Below, piece by piece: positions 18,132 through 26,652 of a stretch of 34,432 nucleotides of DNA. The DNA lies in contig CAJQOX010000082.1 in the NCBI GenBank assembly GCA_905480075.1, positions 1 to 34,432 on the forward strand, read 5' to 3'. Positions within the stretch are counted from its first letter, which is position 1, and each line of letters opens with the position of its first letter. The DNA comes from an uncultured Aureispira sp. GTDB lineage: Bacteria; Bacteroidota; Bacteroidia; Chitinophagales; Saprospiraceae. The position numbers and the translations under genes are program-made. Below the pieces are notes generated by a model. That model was not told the DNA's origin. It was given only the letters and a program-made list of their open reading frames with translations, and did no database searches.

Positions 18132-19214
18132 TTACTTTATTTTTAGGTGAAGAGGAACGATTTTTTGTTTGTTATCCTTCCTGCCAAAAGGCTCATCACT
18201 TTGGTCTTGCAAAAGGGTACATGAATGTGGAATCACCGAAATTTCTTCCCCATTCCACAACATATAAAAATTCAAAATCAGTTCTGAAACTTCCCTTCCG
18301 GTAAAAGGCTGCGTAATTTCTTTCAGATTATACGTAAAACCGCCGTTTCCTTCCTCCTCCACCGTTTGTATATAAGAAGTAACTTTGTTTACATTGTCAA
18401 TATCCAATGCTTTTTCAAGTCTGATGTTGTTAAAAACTTCAGCTGAACCACTTTTAGCCATAGTAATCAAATGAAGTAAGATTTGATCAAAGGACATTTC
18501 AGATTTCAGGACTTTAAAACTATCAATAAAAACAGATCGTTGAATAAACTTAGTCCATTGATTCTTTTCATTATAAATCTCTTCTTCTGCAAACAGTTTA
18601 TTTACAGGCCAGTAAAACAAAGAGCCCCAATGGATAAAAAATCCATTATCATCATAATGAGGTGCCATTACAGAAACTGCCTTAGGTTTGAGTATAAAAG
18701 AGTTGGAAGATTTTGAAAAATACAGATAATGATAAAATCTGAAAACTAATTCTGTCTCAGGTGTGCATAATTTATTAGAAACAAGCACCTTCACATTTTG
18801 CTCAAAAGTCTCAGGGTCGAAAGTAGTGACGGTATCAACAATATAAAAATTTTCTTGCCAGGCACTTTCTGTCAAAGTTTCTGAAAGGTCAGAACCGGTA
18901 AATAATTCAGGGGATTTATTGTAGGCTTCCGTTTTTTGAATAATCCGGTAACTCAGGTTAGATCCATAATTTTCAGTTATACCGGGTAAAGCTTGTTCCT
19001 TTGTATTAAGTTGCACCCAGGAACATTTATGTGTCCCGATTGTACTATCCCCTTCTTTCCTATATAAATAAGCATAAGTATCCGGGCTGATATCAGTATA
19101 AAATTCCGCAATCCAAATGATATCAGTATTATTTATCAATTCATCATTACTCTGAGAAAGAGACAGATTGAGATGAAAAAGAAAAAATAAGAGGAATAGA
19201 AGACAAAATTTCAC
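18132..19214 (-). CDS. Secreted protein of unknown function, distantly GldN-like
   Basis: A 360-residue protein with a signal peptide (about 1-20, ending LSLSQ) and no further membrane segment. The GTG start at 19214 places the signal peptide correctly. Two stretches recall GldN, a periplasmic T9SS/gliding component: NNTDIIWIAEFYTDIS near the N-terminus, and a block around residues 195-260 (FIHWGSLFYWPVNKLFAEEE, then SFDQILLHLITMAKSGSAEV) similar to GldN's 'LFWVFFP ... FDQIL' and 'SLFDVLMKGIKSGKITEV' regions. The order of the blocks differs and I compared from memory, so homology is a suggestion only. It forms a two-gene unit with the lipoprotein 3 nt downstream. Confidence 0.7.
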   Translation of the reverse strand: MKFCLLFLLFFLFHLNLSLSQSNDELINNTDIIWIAEFYTDISPDTYAYLYRKEGDSTIGTHKCSWVQLNTKEQALPGITENYGSNLSYRIIQKTEAYNKSPELFTGSDLSETLTESAWQENFYIVDTVTTFDPETFEQNVKVLVSNKLCTPETELVFRFYHYLYFSKSSNSFILKPKAVSVMAPHYDDNGFFIHWGSLFYWPVNKLFAEEEIYNEKNQWTKFIQRSVFIDSFKVLKSEMSFDQILLHLITMAKSGSAEVFNNIRLEKALDIDNVNKVTSYIQTVEEEGNGGFTYNLKEITQPFTGREVSELILNFYMLWNGEEISVIPHSCTLLQDQSDEPFGRKDNKQKIVPLHLKIK

Positions 19215-19353
19215 AAGTTCAGAATTATTTCAGTCTGATGAAAAATTAAAAAAAGCCAATAATTAAAACAGTAAATTATCAGCTTAAATAATTCATCATT
19301 CAAAGACCTTCTTAGAGCTATTCAAATACAATGCCCCTGAAAATAACGTATTC

Positions 19354-19989
19354 TTAATCCAAAACATTTCCGACAAGGTGGTCGGTAAAATCCGTGGAGT
19401 CCTCACCATCGAATTCCTTTTTCAGGTCCAGATAAAAATTGGCGTTAGTAACACCGATATATGGAATTAACCAAATTAATCCAATAAAAAGAGTAAATAC
19501 AGAAAGAATCACCCAACCTATAAATGATAGGTTTAAAACAAAGAAACGCATTTTATGCCCCTTCATCATCTCTGAGCTTTTCTTCAACGCATCCCAGGGT
19601 TGAATATTTTTATCATCAGCAAGGATATAATAAACCATGGAATAATTAAATGCAATAATAATTCCGGGAATAATCAGGAGGATAAAACCAAGTATAATCA
19701 ACAAACCGCTTATTAAATAAGTGATGAAAGCCCGGCCGAAGTCCTGAAAACCATCAAAAATATTACCTGGTGTAGCTTCCCTTTTTCTTGAAATATTAGT
19801 AAAAAAAATAACTAACCCAAGGGCAAAAGGCCCACCTATAATAAAACTTGCTATATCACCAAGAATAGGAATAAAACTTAGCCCTAACTGCACAGCAAAA
19901 TAAATAAACATAGCGCCCGCAGTCATTCCCCATAGTCCTTCAAGACGAGCCCTGGATTCTGCTCTTAATTCAATATTACTTTTATACAT
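19354..19989 (-). CDS. DUF975-like multi-pass membrane protein
   Basis: A 211-residue integral membrane protein with about five or six hydrophobic segments. The family-like blocks are a soluble N-terminus with R-A-x-S/A-R-x-x-L-x-G (RAESRARLEGLWGM), a central YILADDKNIQPWDALKKSSE and MMKGHKMRFFVLNLSFIGW before the last two helices, and YIGVTNANFYLDLKKE at the end. These are the landmarks of the DUF975 family, whose function is unknown. The upstream region contains a direct-repeat pair and a hairpin. It lies between the methyltransferase gene and the GldN-like gene on the same strand but with gaps of 207 and 139 nt, so operon membership is not obvious. Confidence 0.8.
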   Translation of the reverse strand: MYKSNIELRAESRARLEGLWGMTAGAMFIYFAVQLGLSFIPILGDIASFIIGGPFALGLVIFFTNISRKREATPGNIFDGFQDFGRAFITYLISGLLIILGFILLIIPGIIIAFNYSMVYYILADDKNIQPWDALKKSSEMMKGHKMRFFVLNLSFIGWVILSVFTLFIGLIWLIPYIGVTNANFYLDLKKEFDGEDSTDFTDHLVGNVLD

Positions 19990-20045
19990 TTTAATTTACT
20001 TTAATAGTATTAATTTAAAAATAGGTTTTCCAATTTGTTTTTTCG

Positions 20046-20101
20046 TCAGCTTTTATTTTAAAGCTGAACTTATTCTACAAATTCAATTGATTCTACAAAT
20101 T
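20046..20101. repeat. Hairpin plus perfect 12-bp direct repeats upstream of the DUF975-like gene
   Basis: ATTCTACAAATT occurs at 20072-20083 and again at 20090-20101 (12 of 12, period 18 bp). Next to it is an 8-bp inverted repeat TCAGCTTT (20046-20053) / AAAGCTGA (20060-20067) with a 6-nt loop and no T run on either side. The block lies 57-112 bp upstream of the DUF975-like start, a position suitable for an operator or leader structure. Confidence 0.45.
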
Positions 20102-20196
20102 AAGTAAATTTAAATTGTATTTAAAACATAATTTAATGAATAGTACATAATATCTGATGAAAGTTACATTTGAGTTGACGAAAGGATATTTTTATA

Positions 20197-21015
20197 TTAC
20201 CTTTTAACACCGTGAATAACCAAAGTTGAATAATGAAAATTATTATCCCTTCTGTCAAACTGTTGTTTAAATATAAGACCATCATGCCAATTAATGATTT
20301 CAATACCACATTCCTCAACAATTGAAATAATTTTTTCAGGAGTCAATTTTTTCTCCCAATTTTCCTTGCTGTCAAAATTAAGGGGGTCTGTAAAAACAAA
20401 TAAGCCTCCGGGCTTCAAGACTTCAATAGATTTTCGGATAGCTTCTTCAGGATCTTTAACTCTGTCAATAAGGTAGGTATTGCAAACACAATCGAAGCTG
20501 TTATCTCTAAAAGGTAAATTACAGGCATCTCCCTGTGCCAGAATAACGTTATCATAATTTTTCCCTTGTAATGATAATTTACCAAAACCCTGATCTTGCA
20601 GATCGAGCTCAAGAAGTTCTTTATTCAACAATATTTGTTTGGAACGTCTGACCATCTGATAGGAATAGTCGAGCCCCACGAACAAGCTTTCAGGAAATAA
20701 ACCGGCAAGGTCATGCATAGTACGACCGGCACCGCAGGCGAGGTCCAGAAATTTGTAGCTTTTATTTTTATCAAAATGCTTCAGCACAAGGTAGTTGATA
20801 GTAGCATACAAACTTTCGGCACCACCAAGATTCAGCAATTGACTTCCGTAGGCAATTCCTGCAGTATAATAATTGACATTATCTGTGGAATTTTCATACT
20901 TGTCTCTTACTTTTTCTTCATCGGTTTTAGAAGCAAACACGGGAATAGTTTCTTCAATAAAAACATTTGGATATTCAACTTTTAACAAGGGGGATAAGAT
21001 TTGTTCTGTATCCAT
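20197..21015 (-). CDS. Class I SAM-dependent methyltransferase
   Basis: A 272-residue cytoplasmic protein with a Rossmann methyltransferase core. Motif I is FLDLACGAGRTMHDLAG starting at about residue 90 (D91, G95, G97 line the SAM pocket). The acidic motif II is VGLDYSYQMVRRSK, the motif III region is AQGDACNLPFRDNSFDCV, and the post-motif strand is LKPGGLFVFTDP. About 85 residues precede the core and may help select the substrate, which cannot be named from sequence; the Methyltransf_11-type core occurs in enzymes for small molecules, quinones and lipids. It follows the OmpA-type copy 2 gene after 165 nt, and a perfect odd-centred palindrome lies in that gap. Confidence 0.88.
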   Translation of the reverse strand: MDTEQILSPLLKVEYPNVFIEETIPVFASKTDEEKVRDKYENSTDNVNYYTAGIAYGSQLLNLGGAESLYATINYLVLKHFDKNKSYKFLDLACGAGRTMHDLAGLFPESLFVGLDYSYQMVRRSKQILLNKELLELDLQDQGFGKLSLQGKNYDNVILAQGDACNLPFRDNSFDCVCNTYLIDRVKDPEEAIRKSIEVLKPGGLFVFTDPLNFDSKENWEKKLTPEKIISIVEECGIEIINWHDGLIFKQQFDRRDNNFHYSTLVIHGVKR

Positions 21016-21133
21016 CCGTTAATTTTAAAATACTAAATAACTCCGGGTCTTGTCCGTTCGTTTTGGCGAAAATAGCTTTAAATTTGAAATATTCCTCTAT
21101 TAAAAAATTTAAATATTATAGTCAGAAGAATCA

Positions 21134-21146
21134 TTTCAGTCTGAAA
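21134..21146. promoter_or_regulatory. 13-bp palindrome shared with the region upstream of the GldN-like gene
   Basis: TTTCAGTCTGAAA is a perfect palindrome around a central T, in the gap between OmpA-type copy 2 and the methyltransferase gene. The surrounding AGAATCATTTCAGTCTGA (21127-21144) matches AGAATTATTTCAGTCTGA at 19221-19238 in 17 of 18 positions; that copy ends 7 bp before the GTG start of the GldN-like gene. This could be a shared operator or chance; no regulator is adjacent. Confidence 0.3.
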
Positions 21147-21180
21147 GCCAAATAAAAATGGATTAAAACAAAAAATAACC

Positions 21181-23652
21181 TCAGTGTATAACAGCAGCAA
21201 CATCCTGCATACGAACTACTTCAAAAGGAGACAAGGGTTTACGGTTGAGTACTTCTATCTTGCCTTCGGTTGCCGACAAGGCTACCTGTCCTGCATTCAG
21301 TTCAATGCCTATGATTTTTACTTGTGCACCCTCCGGTACTTTCGCCCTGAGAACAGAATGTTGAATTTTCAGAGGTAAAACTGAACGACGCCCTTCGAAA
21401 CAGATATAATATTTTACATGCTTAGCCGTATTTTCAGGTTTAGGAAATTCAACATCTACAAGAACATCCTCTCTGAAAGCATCACAATTTATCCATCCTA
21501 ATTCTTTGATACCAACTACATTTTCAATACTGCCAAATTTATTTTTAATAAAATTATTCAGGAAGCGTTCTTTTTCAGCAACCCTCATATTGGAATAATT
21601 GTCTTTATCGTCCGCAGTAAAAAATTCCATGTATTCATTTTCGAGTACCTTCAGGGCTTGTAATCTTGCCTCATCTTTTATTTTAATCACATAAAGATCC
21701 GCGAAAAGCGTTTTATTTATTAAAGACATTTTATCGTATTTATTTTGTTCTTTTTCAGACATAGAATCATACCATTGAGATTCCCATACTTTAATAAAAT
21801 ATTTGTTTCTGCGTTTTTGATTTTCCTGTTCAAACCTATTATTAACGTATTTCATATCATTCAGGAAATTTACAACTGTCTGCAGTGCTGGGTCGGCAGA
21901 AAATTTTTCAAATTCTGCTAATAAATCTTCCATCCCGGGGATTGCCTGATTAGCTTCATCAAACATTTTATATAGCTTCACCAATTCGTGGTTATTTAAT
22001 TCAGAACTTTTATCATACTTGTACTCATAATCATAATATCGCCTTTTATAAAAACCTGAAGGAAGCTTTAACCCCTTATCTTTTGCTGCCCAGTGCAGTT
22101 TAACAGCTGCTTTTTTGACATTAAACAGGTCCAGGGACATTTTGTCGAGGCTATCAATCAAGTCACTGAGGCCTGCCTTTTGGGCTTGTTGTTTCATCTG
22201 ATTACGTAAGCGGAATAATTTATTGACATAAGCAATATAATTTCTGACCTTAATCCCACGAACATTTAACTCATTAATCTCTTTAGCTTTGTGCACCCAT
22301 GAATAAATTTTTGATTTATTTTCATCTAACCAAACTCTGATTTTTTTAGTTTCCATTAAATGAATTGCTTGCCGTTCAGTATAAAAGTCCATTTTCCCGG
22401 CATAAAAAAGACTACTCCTTTTATGAAGGGCAAGATTTTCATTATATTTTTGCAATTTTCTTAAATATTGGGCAGAATCTCTGTTGAAATGTAATTTTGC
22501 CAAACGGTATTCTTTATGCATTCGCATTTTATATTGACCTTTTGATTCTTTTCTATGTACTTTGTTAGCTTCCTGAGGAGGGTTCTGTGCTATGAAAGTC
22601 TCAAAACCAGGAACTCTTTCCGGCATGAAAAAATTTCGGACAGGTGCCGGATGAATATAGGGTTTTGATGGAGGATAAAGTACTACATTAACATCAATAT
22701 AAGGAATATTCAAATCCTGAGGTATTGATTTTTTTTGTTTCATTAATTTTGAGAAATAATCATAGCCTGCATGTATGGATTTCATCATTTCTGGTTGTTC
22801 AAATTTTTTGCCCTCTGTTTTCCAGTTGATTGCATCAGCTGATTGGTTGATGTCCCGGTTGGCAGTAAACAGTTGCATACCTTCGGGCAATTTCTCTGAA
22901 GAAGGCATAGTCAGAAGCAACTCCTTATCCTTTCGAACATTCAATTCTGCACCATCAGAAATACGGTTTGCCTGCAAATGTATCATACCTCCGGTTTCCA
23001 GCAATTTTCCATCCGAAACGGTAGTAAGGTTCTGAAACAACATATCCTTGTAAGTATATGCTTCATACATTTTTAATTCTACCTCTTCATCCCCGTTCAG
23101 ATTGACTCCTGAAGCCTGAAAGCTATTGGCGGGAATAAAAATAACAGTACCTTTTTTACCAACAAGGGTAGTGTCTCTCCCATTACTGATTTTATATAGC
23201 TGTGTATTCCTTTTTTGATAAAAAGAATAATAATCTTCCCAGTTTTTGGGTGCAAAGGGTGTAATGATAATATCTACACGGCGGTTATTCTGTCTTTCAT
23301 TTTCAATATTTTCCTTGCTTTTCAGTGCCACTTCACCCAGGCCATTCAAAATTTGTTTGTGTGGATTCAACCCTTTTCCTCTCAGAAAATTAAATACTTC
23401 TGATGCCCTGTGTTTTGATAATTTCAAATTCATTGCTTCTGTGCCCCGGTCATCAGCATAGGCTTTGATATCAACTGCAACATCAGGGTATTGTTTGCAC
23501 AGGCTGTTGAGAGATATTAATTTTTGAAGATTCTGTTCATTGAGTTCTGACTTTCCGGATGCAAAATACAGGGATTTGTTAAGTGTTTGAGAAAGGGCAC
23601 TATTTTGCAGTAATATACTGTAAGACAGTATAATAATAATAATTGTTTTCAT
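21181..23652 (-). CDS. OmpA-type envelope protein with ZU5-like domain and GWINCD C-terminal domain (copy 2)
   Basis: An 823-residue exported protein: signal peptide (about 1-22, ending ALSQ), OmpA-like domain at about 25-135 (AYADDRGTEAMNLKLSKHRA, ending NNRRVDIII, with the Asp and Arg expected to bind diaminopimelate), ZU5-like beta domain at about 160-290 (GTVIFIPANSF, KLLETGGMIHLQA), and a basic helical middle with repeated Lys/Arg/Tyr-rich segments at about 350-690. The C-terminal domain opens LGWINCDAF. Domain order and motifs match the protein encoded at 9213-11573 throughout, although overall identity looks low, so this is an old duplication. Unlike copy 1 it has no sigma or anti-sigma gene beside it. 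The role is probably structural or signalling at the peptidoglycan/outer-membrane interface; this is inferred. Confidence 0.85.
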   Translation of the reverse strand: MKTIIIIILSYSILLQNSALSQTLNKSLYFASGKSELNEQNLQKLISLNSLCKQYPDVAVDIKAYADDRGTEAMNLKLSKHRASEVFNFLRGKGLNPHKQILNGLGEVALKSKENIENERQNNRRVDIIITPFAPKNWEDYYSFYQKRNTQLYKISNGRDTTLVGKKGTVIFIPANSFQASGVNLNGDEEVELKMYEAYTYKDMLFQNLTTVSDGKLLETGGMIHLQANRISDGAELNVRKDKELLLTMPSSEKLPEGMQLFTANRDINQSADAINWKTEGKKFEQPEMMKSIHAGYDYFSKLMKQKKSIPQDLNIPYIDVNVVLYPPSKPYIHPAPVRNFFMPERVPGFETFIAQNPPQEANKVHRKESKGQYKMRMHKEYRLAKLHFNRDSAQYLRKLQKYNENLALHKRSSLFYAGKMDFYTERQAIHLMETKKIRVWLDENKSKIYSWVHKAKEINELNVRGIKVRNYIAYVNKLFRLRNQMKQQAQKAGLSDLIDSLDKMSLDLFNVKKAAVKLHWAAKDKGLKLPSGFYKRRYYDYEYKYDKSSELNNHELVKLYKMFDEANQAIPGMEDLLAEFEKFSADPALQTVVNFLNDMKYVNNRFEQENQKRRNKYFIKVWESQWYDSMSEKEQNKYDKMSLINKTLFADLYVIKIKDEARLQALKVLENEYMEFFTADDKDNYSNMRVAEKERFLNNFIKNKFGSIENVVGIKELGWINCDAFREDVLVDVEFPKPENTAKHVKYYICFEGRRSVLPLKIQHSVLRAKVPEGAQVKIIGIELNAGQVALSATEGKIEVLNRKPLSPFEVVRMQDVAAVIH

Positions 23653-23965
23653 AAGTAATATAGTATTTTGAAATGAAAGTTATTGCAGCTATTTCATGCC
23701 CGCGATATAAATATTTAAGCCGCTGCTGTTTATTTTTTTTCTTTTTTATTATGATAATGTAAGTTTATTAATTAGTTACATAAAAACTAATTGTAATTAG
23801 GTCCTAAAGCTGCTTACTTACTATAGTTTGAGAATAAAAAAGGTTCCTCTTTGATTTTGAATACCAACCAAAAGTAGTTTTCTTTATATCTGAAGAAATA
23901 AATTTAGATAAACCATAAAAATTATTGTATTTTAGATAGTATTTAAAAAATGAGCCAATATTTAC
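23653..23965. other. Divergent intergenic region
   Basis: This 313-bp AT-rich gap lies between OmpA-type copy 2 (-) and the TPR kinase (+). TAACTTTC on the minus strand is a seven-of-eight match to TAnnTTTG without a good -33 box. An 8-codon ORF (23950-23976) overlaps the kinase start codon in another frame. I see no RNA gene or transposon remnant. Confidence 0.3.
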
Positions 23966-26188
23966 ATGTCAAATAAAACAAAATATAATTCAGAAGAATT
24001 CATTTCAAAAATTGAAAAGGAGGAATCTGAGGTTTTGAAACTTGACTTAATTGTCAAATATTGCAAAGTATATTACTACTTTTCATCCACAGACCTGAAT
24101 AGATATTTAGATATAGGGTTAGAACTTGCCGAAAAAATAAATCATAAGTTACATTATTATTCATTATTTTCCATAAAAATTTTTTCATCCTGGCATTTAG
24201 AAAAATCCCTACCCGAAAACGAAGATTTATCCCTTTTTACTGAAAAACTTATTCACAACAAATTATTCTTTGAAACCGGAATATTAAAATTAGTAATCTG
24301 TTTTGACCTTTGGGGAAAAGGTGAAATTGAAAATGCCTTTAATGAATTGAAGGATGGCTTTGATAAATTGAAAGGAAAACAACATTGTGAAGAAGCTTTA
24401 ATAAGACTAAACTGTATTAAAGGGATTTTTTATTATGACCTGGGTGACTTAAAAATGTCTGAAAATCACTATAAAAAATGTATTAAATTATCAGAAATTG
24501 CTTATGATGTGAGTGTACTTTGTTATTCAAAAATCGGCCTGGCAAGTATAGAAAAAAAGAGAAAAAATTACGAAAAATCAATTAACATTTTTGAATCTAC
24601 CTTTTTGTTGACATTAGAAAATAAATACTTAAAAATAATAGGTTCACGCTGTCAATATGAAATAGGCCTTATTCTTAATCTTAACGGTAAATATGATGAA
24701 GCATTGGCCAAACTAAATCTTAGCCTCAATATCAGAAAAGCATATGGTGCAGCAGCAGGAGTAGTCTCCTGTCAAAGTGCTATTGCTGAGGTCATGATGA
24801 ATCAAAATAAAATATCTGATGCTAAATCAATTCTCGAAAAATCAATGATTTTATGTGAAACTCAAAACTTCAGGCCAAAGAAAATACCTATATATGATAA
24901 GTTATCTGCAATTGCCGCATTACAACATGATTTTGAAGCAGCTTTCTTGCACCTTAAGGCAAAACAAAAACTTGAGAAAGAAATTTTTACTGACGAAAAA
25001 GAAAATAAATTTAAATACCTTGAGTTAAAATACCAGGCAATTAAGGCAAAAAAAGAATCTGAATTCAAATCCAACTTCCTTGCAAATATGAGTCATGAAA
25101 TAAGGACTCCTCTCAATGGAATTATTGGAATGATTGATGTCTTATACAGCAATGCAAGCCTCACTTCTCAGCAAAATGAAATTGTATCTATTATTAAAAA
25201 TTCATCCTTACATCTGCTGAACATCTTAAACGACCTCCTTGATTTGTCTAAACTTCAGGCAAATAAAATGAAGATTGGAAATAAATCTGTTAATCTCAAA
25301 ACCATGACAAGGGAGGTTTTTTCACTTCATGAAGTAAATGCCAAAAAAAAAGGTATTGCCTTTAAGTTGAGTTATTTAAAGTCAAACTATCCTATTGTTA
25401 ACACTGACCAAGGTAAAATTACTCAGGTGCTTAATAATTTAATTGCAAATGCCATTAAATTTACAGAAAAAGGATCTGTAGAATTATTGATGGATTATCA
25501 ATGTTTGAACGAAAATGAGATTAGAATAAAGTTCCAGATAATTGATACAGGTATCGGAATTGGGGAGGAATATACTGAAAAATTATTTACCGATTTTTTT
25601 CAGGCAAATCAAAGTCTCAATAACAAAATAAAAGGTACCGGTCTGGGCTTGTCAATCAGCAAAAAAATAATTGACCTTCTCTCTGGTGAAATCGGCATAA
25701 AAAGTCAAATAGGCAAAGGTTCAGAATTCTGGTTCACCCTGGACCTGCCTCTTGTTCAGACCCACCAAAAAACAGACTTAAAAAGCATCTCAAAAAACAG
25801 CAGTTTGCTGGCTTCTGTTCTTGTTGTTGACGATAATAAGATCAATCTGAAAGTAGCAGGGATAATGTTAAATAAACTTGGAGTGCAAGCTTTCTTCGCA
25901 AATAGTGGAAAAGAAGCTATTATTATGGCAAAGGCCCAAAAATTTGACTTGATCTTCATGGACATTCAAATGCCGGATATTGACGGGATCGAAACTACCC
26001 AAATATTAAAGGAAACGCTACATATTACCTGTCCTATAATAGCATTAACAGCCAATATACTTCAATCTCAGATTAAAAAATATCTTTCTGAAGGGATGGA
26101 TGACTTTCTGTCAAAACCCCTGACGCTAGACAATCTAAGAAAAACAATGCTTAAATGGACAAATAACAAGCCCCTGAATCAAGGGTAA
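23966..26188 (+). CDS. Cytoplasmic TPR-containing hybrid histidine kinase
   Basis: A 740-residue protein with no signal peptide or transmembrane helix, so a soluble sensor kinase. Residues about 20-340 are helical TPR-like repeats (for example LNCIKGIFYYDLGDLKMSEN and YEIGLILNLNGKYDEALAKL). A short linker leads to HisKA with H377 in MSHEIRTPLNG, then HATPase_c at about 430-595 (N box LNNLIANAIKFT, DTGIGIGEEY, KGTGLGLSI), and a C-terminal receiver at about 615-735 with D666 in FMDIQMP and the conserved Lys in FLSKPL. The TPRs probably sense an intracellular partner protein or peptide. No response regulator or HPt gene is next to it. It is convergent with the sulfur module, 38 nt away. Confidence 0.92.
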   Translation: MSNKTKYNSEEFISKIEKEESEVLKLDLIVKYCKVYYYFSSTDLNRYLDIGLELAEKINHKLHYYSLFSIKIFSSWHLEKSLPENEDLSLFTEKLIHNKLFFETGILKLVICFDLWGKGEIENAFNELKDGFDKLKGKQHCEEALIRLNCIKGIFYYDLGDLKMSENHYKKCIKLSEIAYDVSVLCYSKIGLASIEKKRKNYEKSINIFESTFLLTLENKYLKIIGSRCQYEIGLILNLNGKYDEALAKLNLSLNIRKAYGAAAGVVSCQSAIAEVMMNQNKISDAKSILEKSMILCETQNFRPKKIPIYDKLSAIAALQHDFEAAFLHLKAKQKLEKEIFTDEKENKFKYLELKYQAIKAKKESEFKSNFLANMSHEIRTPLNGIIGMIDVLYSNASLTSQQNEIVSIIKNSSLHLLNILNDLLDLSKLQANKMKIGNKSVNLKTMTREVFSLHEVNAKKKGIAFKLSYLKSNYPIVNTDQGKITQVLNNLIANAIKFTEKGSVELLMDYQCLNENEIRIKFQIIDTGIGIGEEYTEKLFTDFFQANQSLNNKIKGTGLGLSISKKIIDLLSGEIGIKSQIGKGSEFWFTLDLPLVQTHQKTDLKSISKNSSLLASVLVVDDNKINLKVAGIMLNKLGVQAFFANSGKEAIIMAKAQKFDLIFMDIQMPDIDGIETTQILKETLHITCPIIALTANILQSQIKKYLSEGMDDFLSKPLTLDNLRKTMLKWTNNKPLNQG

Positions 26189-26226
26189 TCAAATTTTCCT
26201 ACACTCAATAAATCATTACAAAAAAT

Positions 26227-26640
26227 TCAATGTGGTAATTTTGACCTGACCGCGCCATAGGTCAGCGTTCCTGCCAAAGCACTCATAATAACTACTGCAA
26301 TTACAGGTAATCCATGACCAAGTAAAGTGTACATTGGTCCGGGGCAAGCACCGGTCATAGCCCATCCGAGTCCAAAGATAATCCCTCCGATTAAATACCT
26401 GGCAATTCCTTTTTGTTTCGGAACAAAAACAATAGGCGACTTTGAAAAATCCTTGATATTAAATTTATTTATCAAAAGAATCTGTAGAACACCAAGACAG
26501 ACAGCAACACCAATAATTCCATACATATGAAAGGATTGAAATAAAAACATTTCCTGAATCCTGAACCAGGAAATCACTTCTGACTTAGTCATTATAACTC
26601 CAAAAAAAATACCGAGAAAAATGTATATTAATGAACGCAT
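26227..26640 (-). CDS. YeeE/YedE-type sulfur transporter half (DUF6691-like)
   Basis: A 137-residue membrane protein with four hydrophobic segments and the family motif GWAMTGACPGPMYTLLGHG, whose Cys is expected to handle sulfur during transport. In YeeE/YedE (TsuA-type) transporters, conserved cysteines pass thiosulfate or persulfide sulfur through the membrane; in many bacteria the two halves are separate genes, as here. It starts 12 nt after the stop of the companion half and is the last gene of the run led by the CstB-like gene. The exact substrate (thiosulfate, sulfide-derived sulfane sulfur) is not decided by sequence. Confidence 0.85.
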   Translation of the reverse strand: MRSLIYIFLGIFFGVIMTKSEVISWFRIQEMFLFQSFHMYGIIGVAVCLGVLQILLINKFNIKDFSKSPIVFVPKQKGIARYLIGGIIFGLGWAMTGACPGPMYTLLGHGLPVIAVVIMSALAGTLTYGAVRSKLPH

Positions 26641-26652
26641 TGTAAAAATTAT

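Noticed and set aside
26171-26186. Hairpin CCCT-N6-AGGG near the TPR kinase stop as a terminator
   Set aside because: The stem is only 4 bp and mostly inside the coding region.
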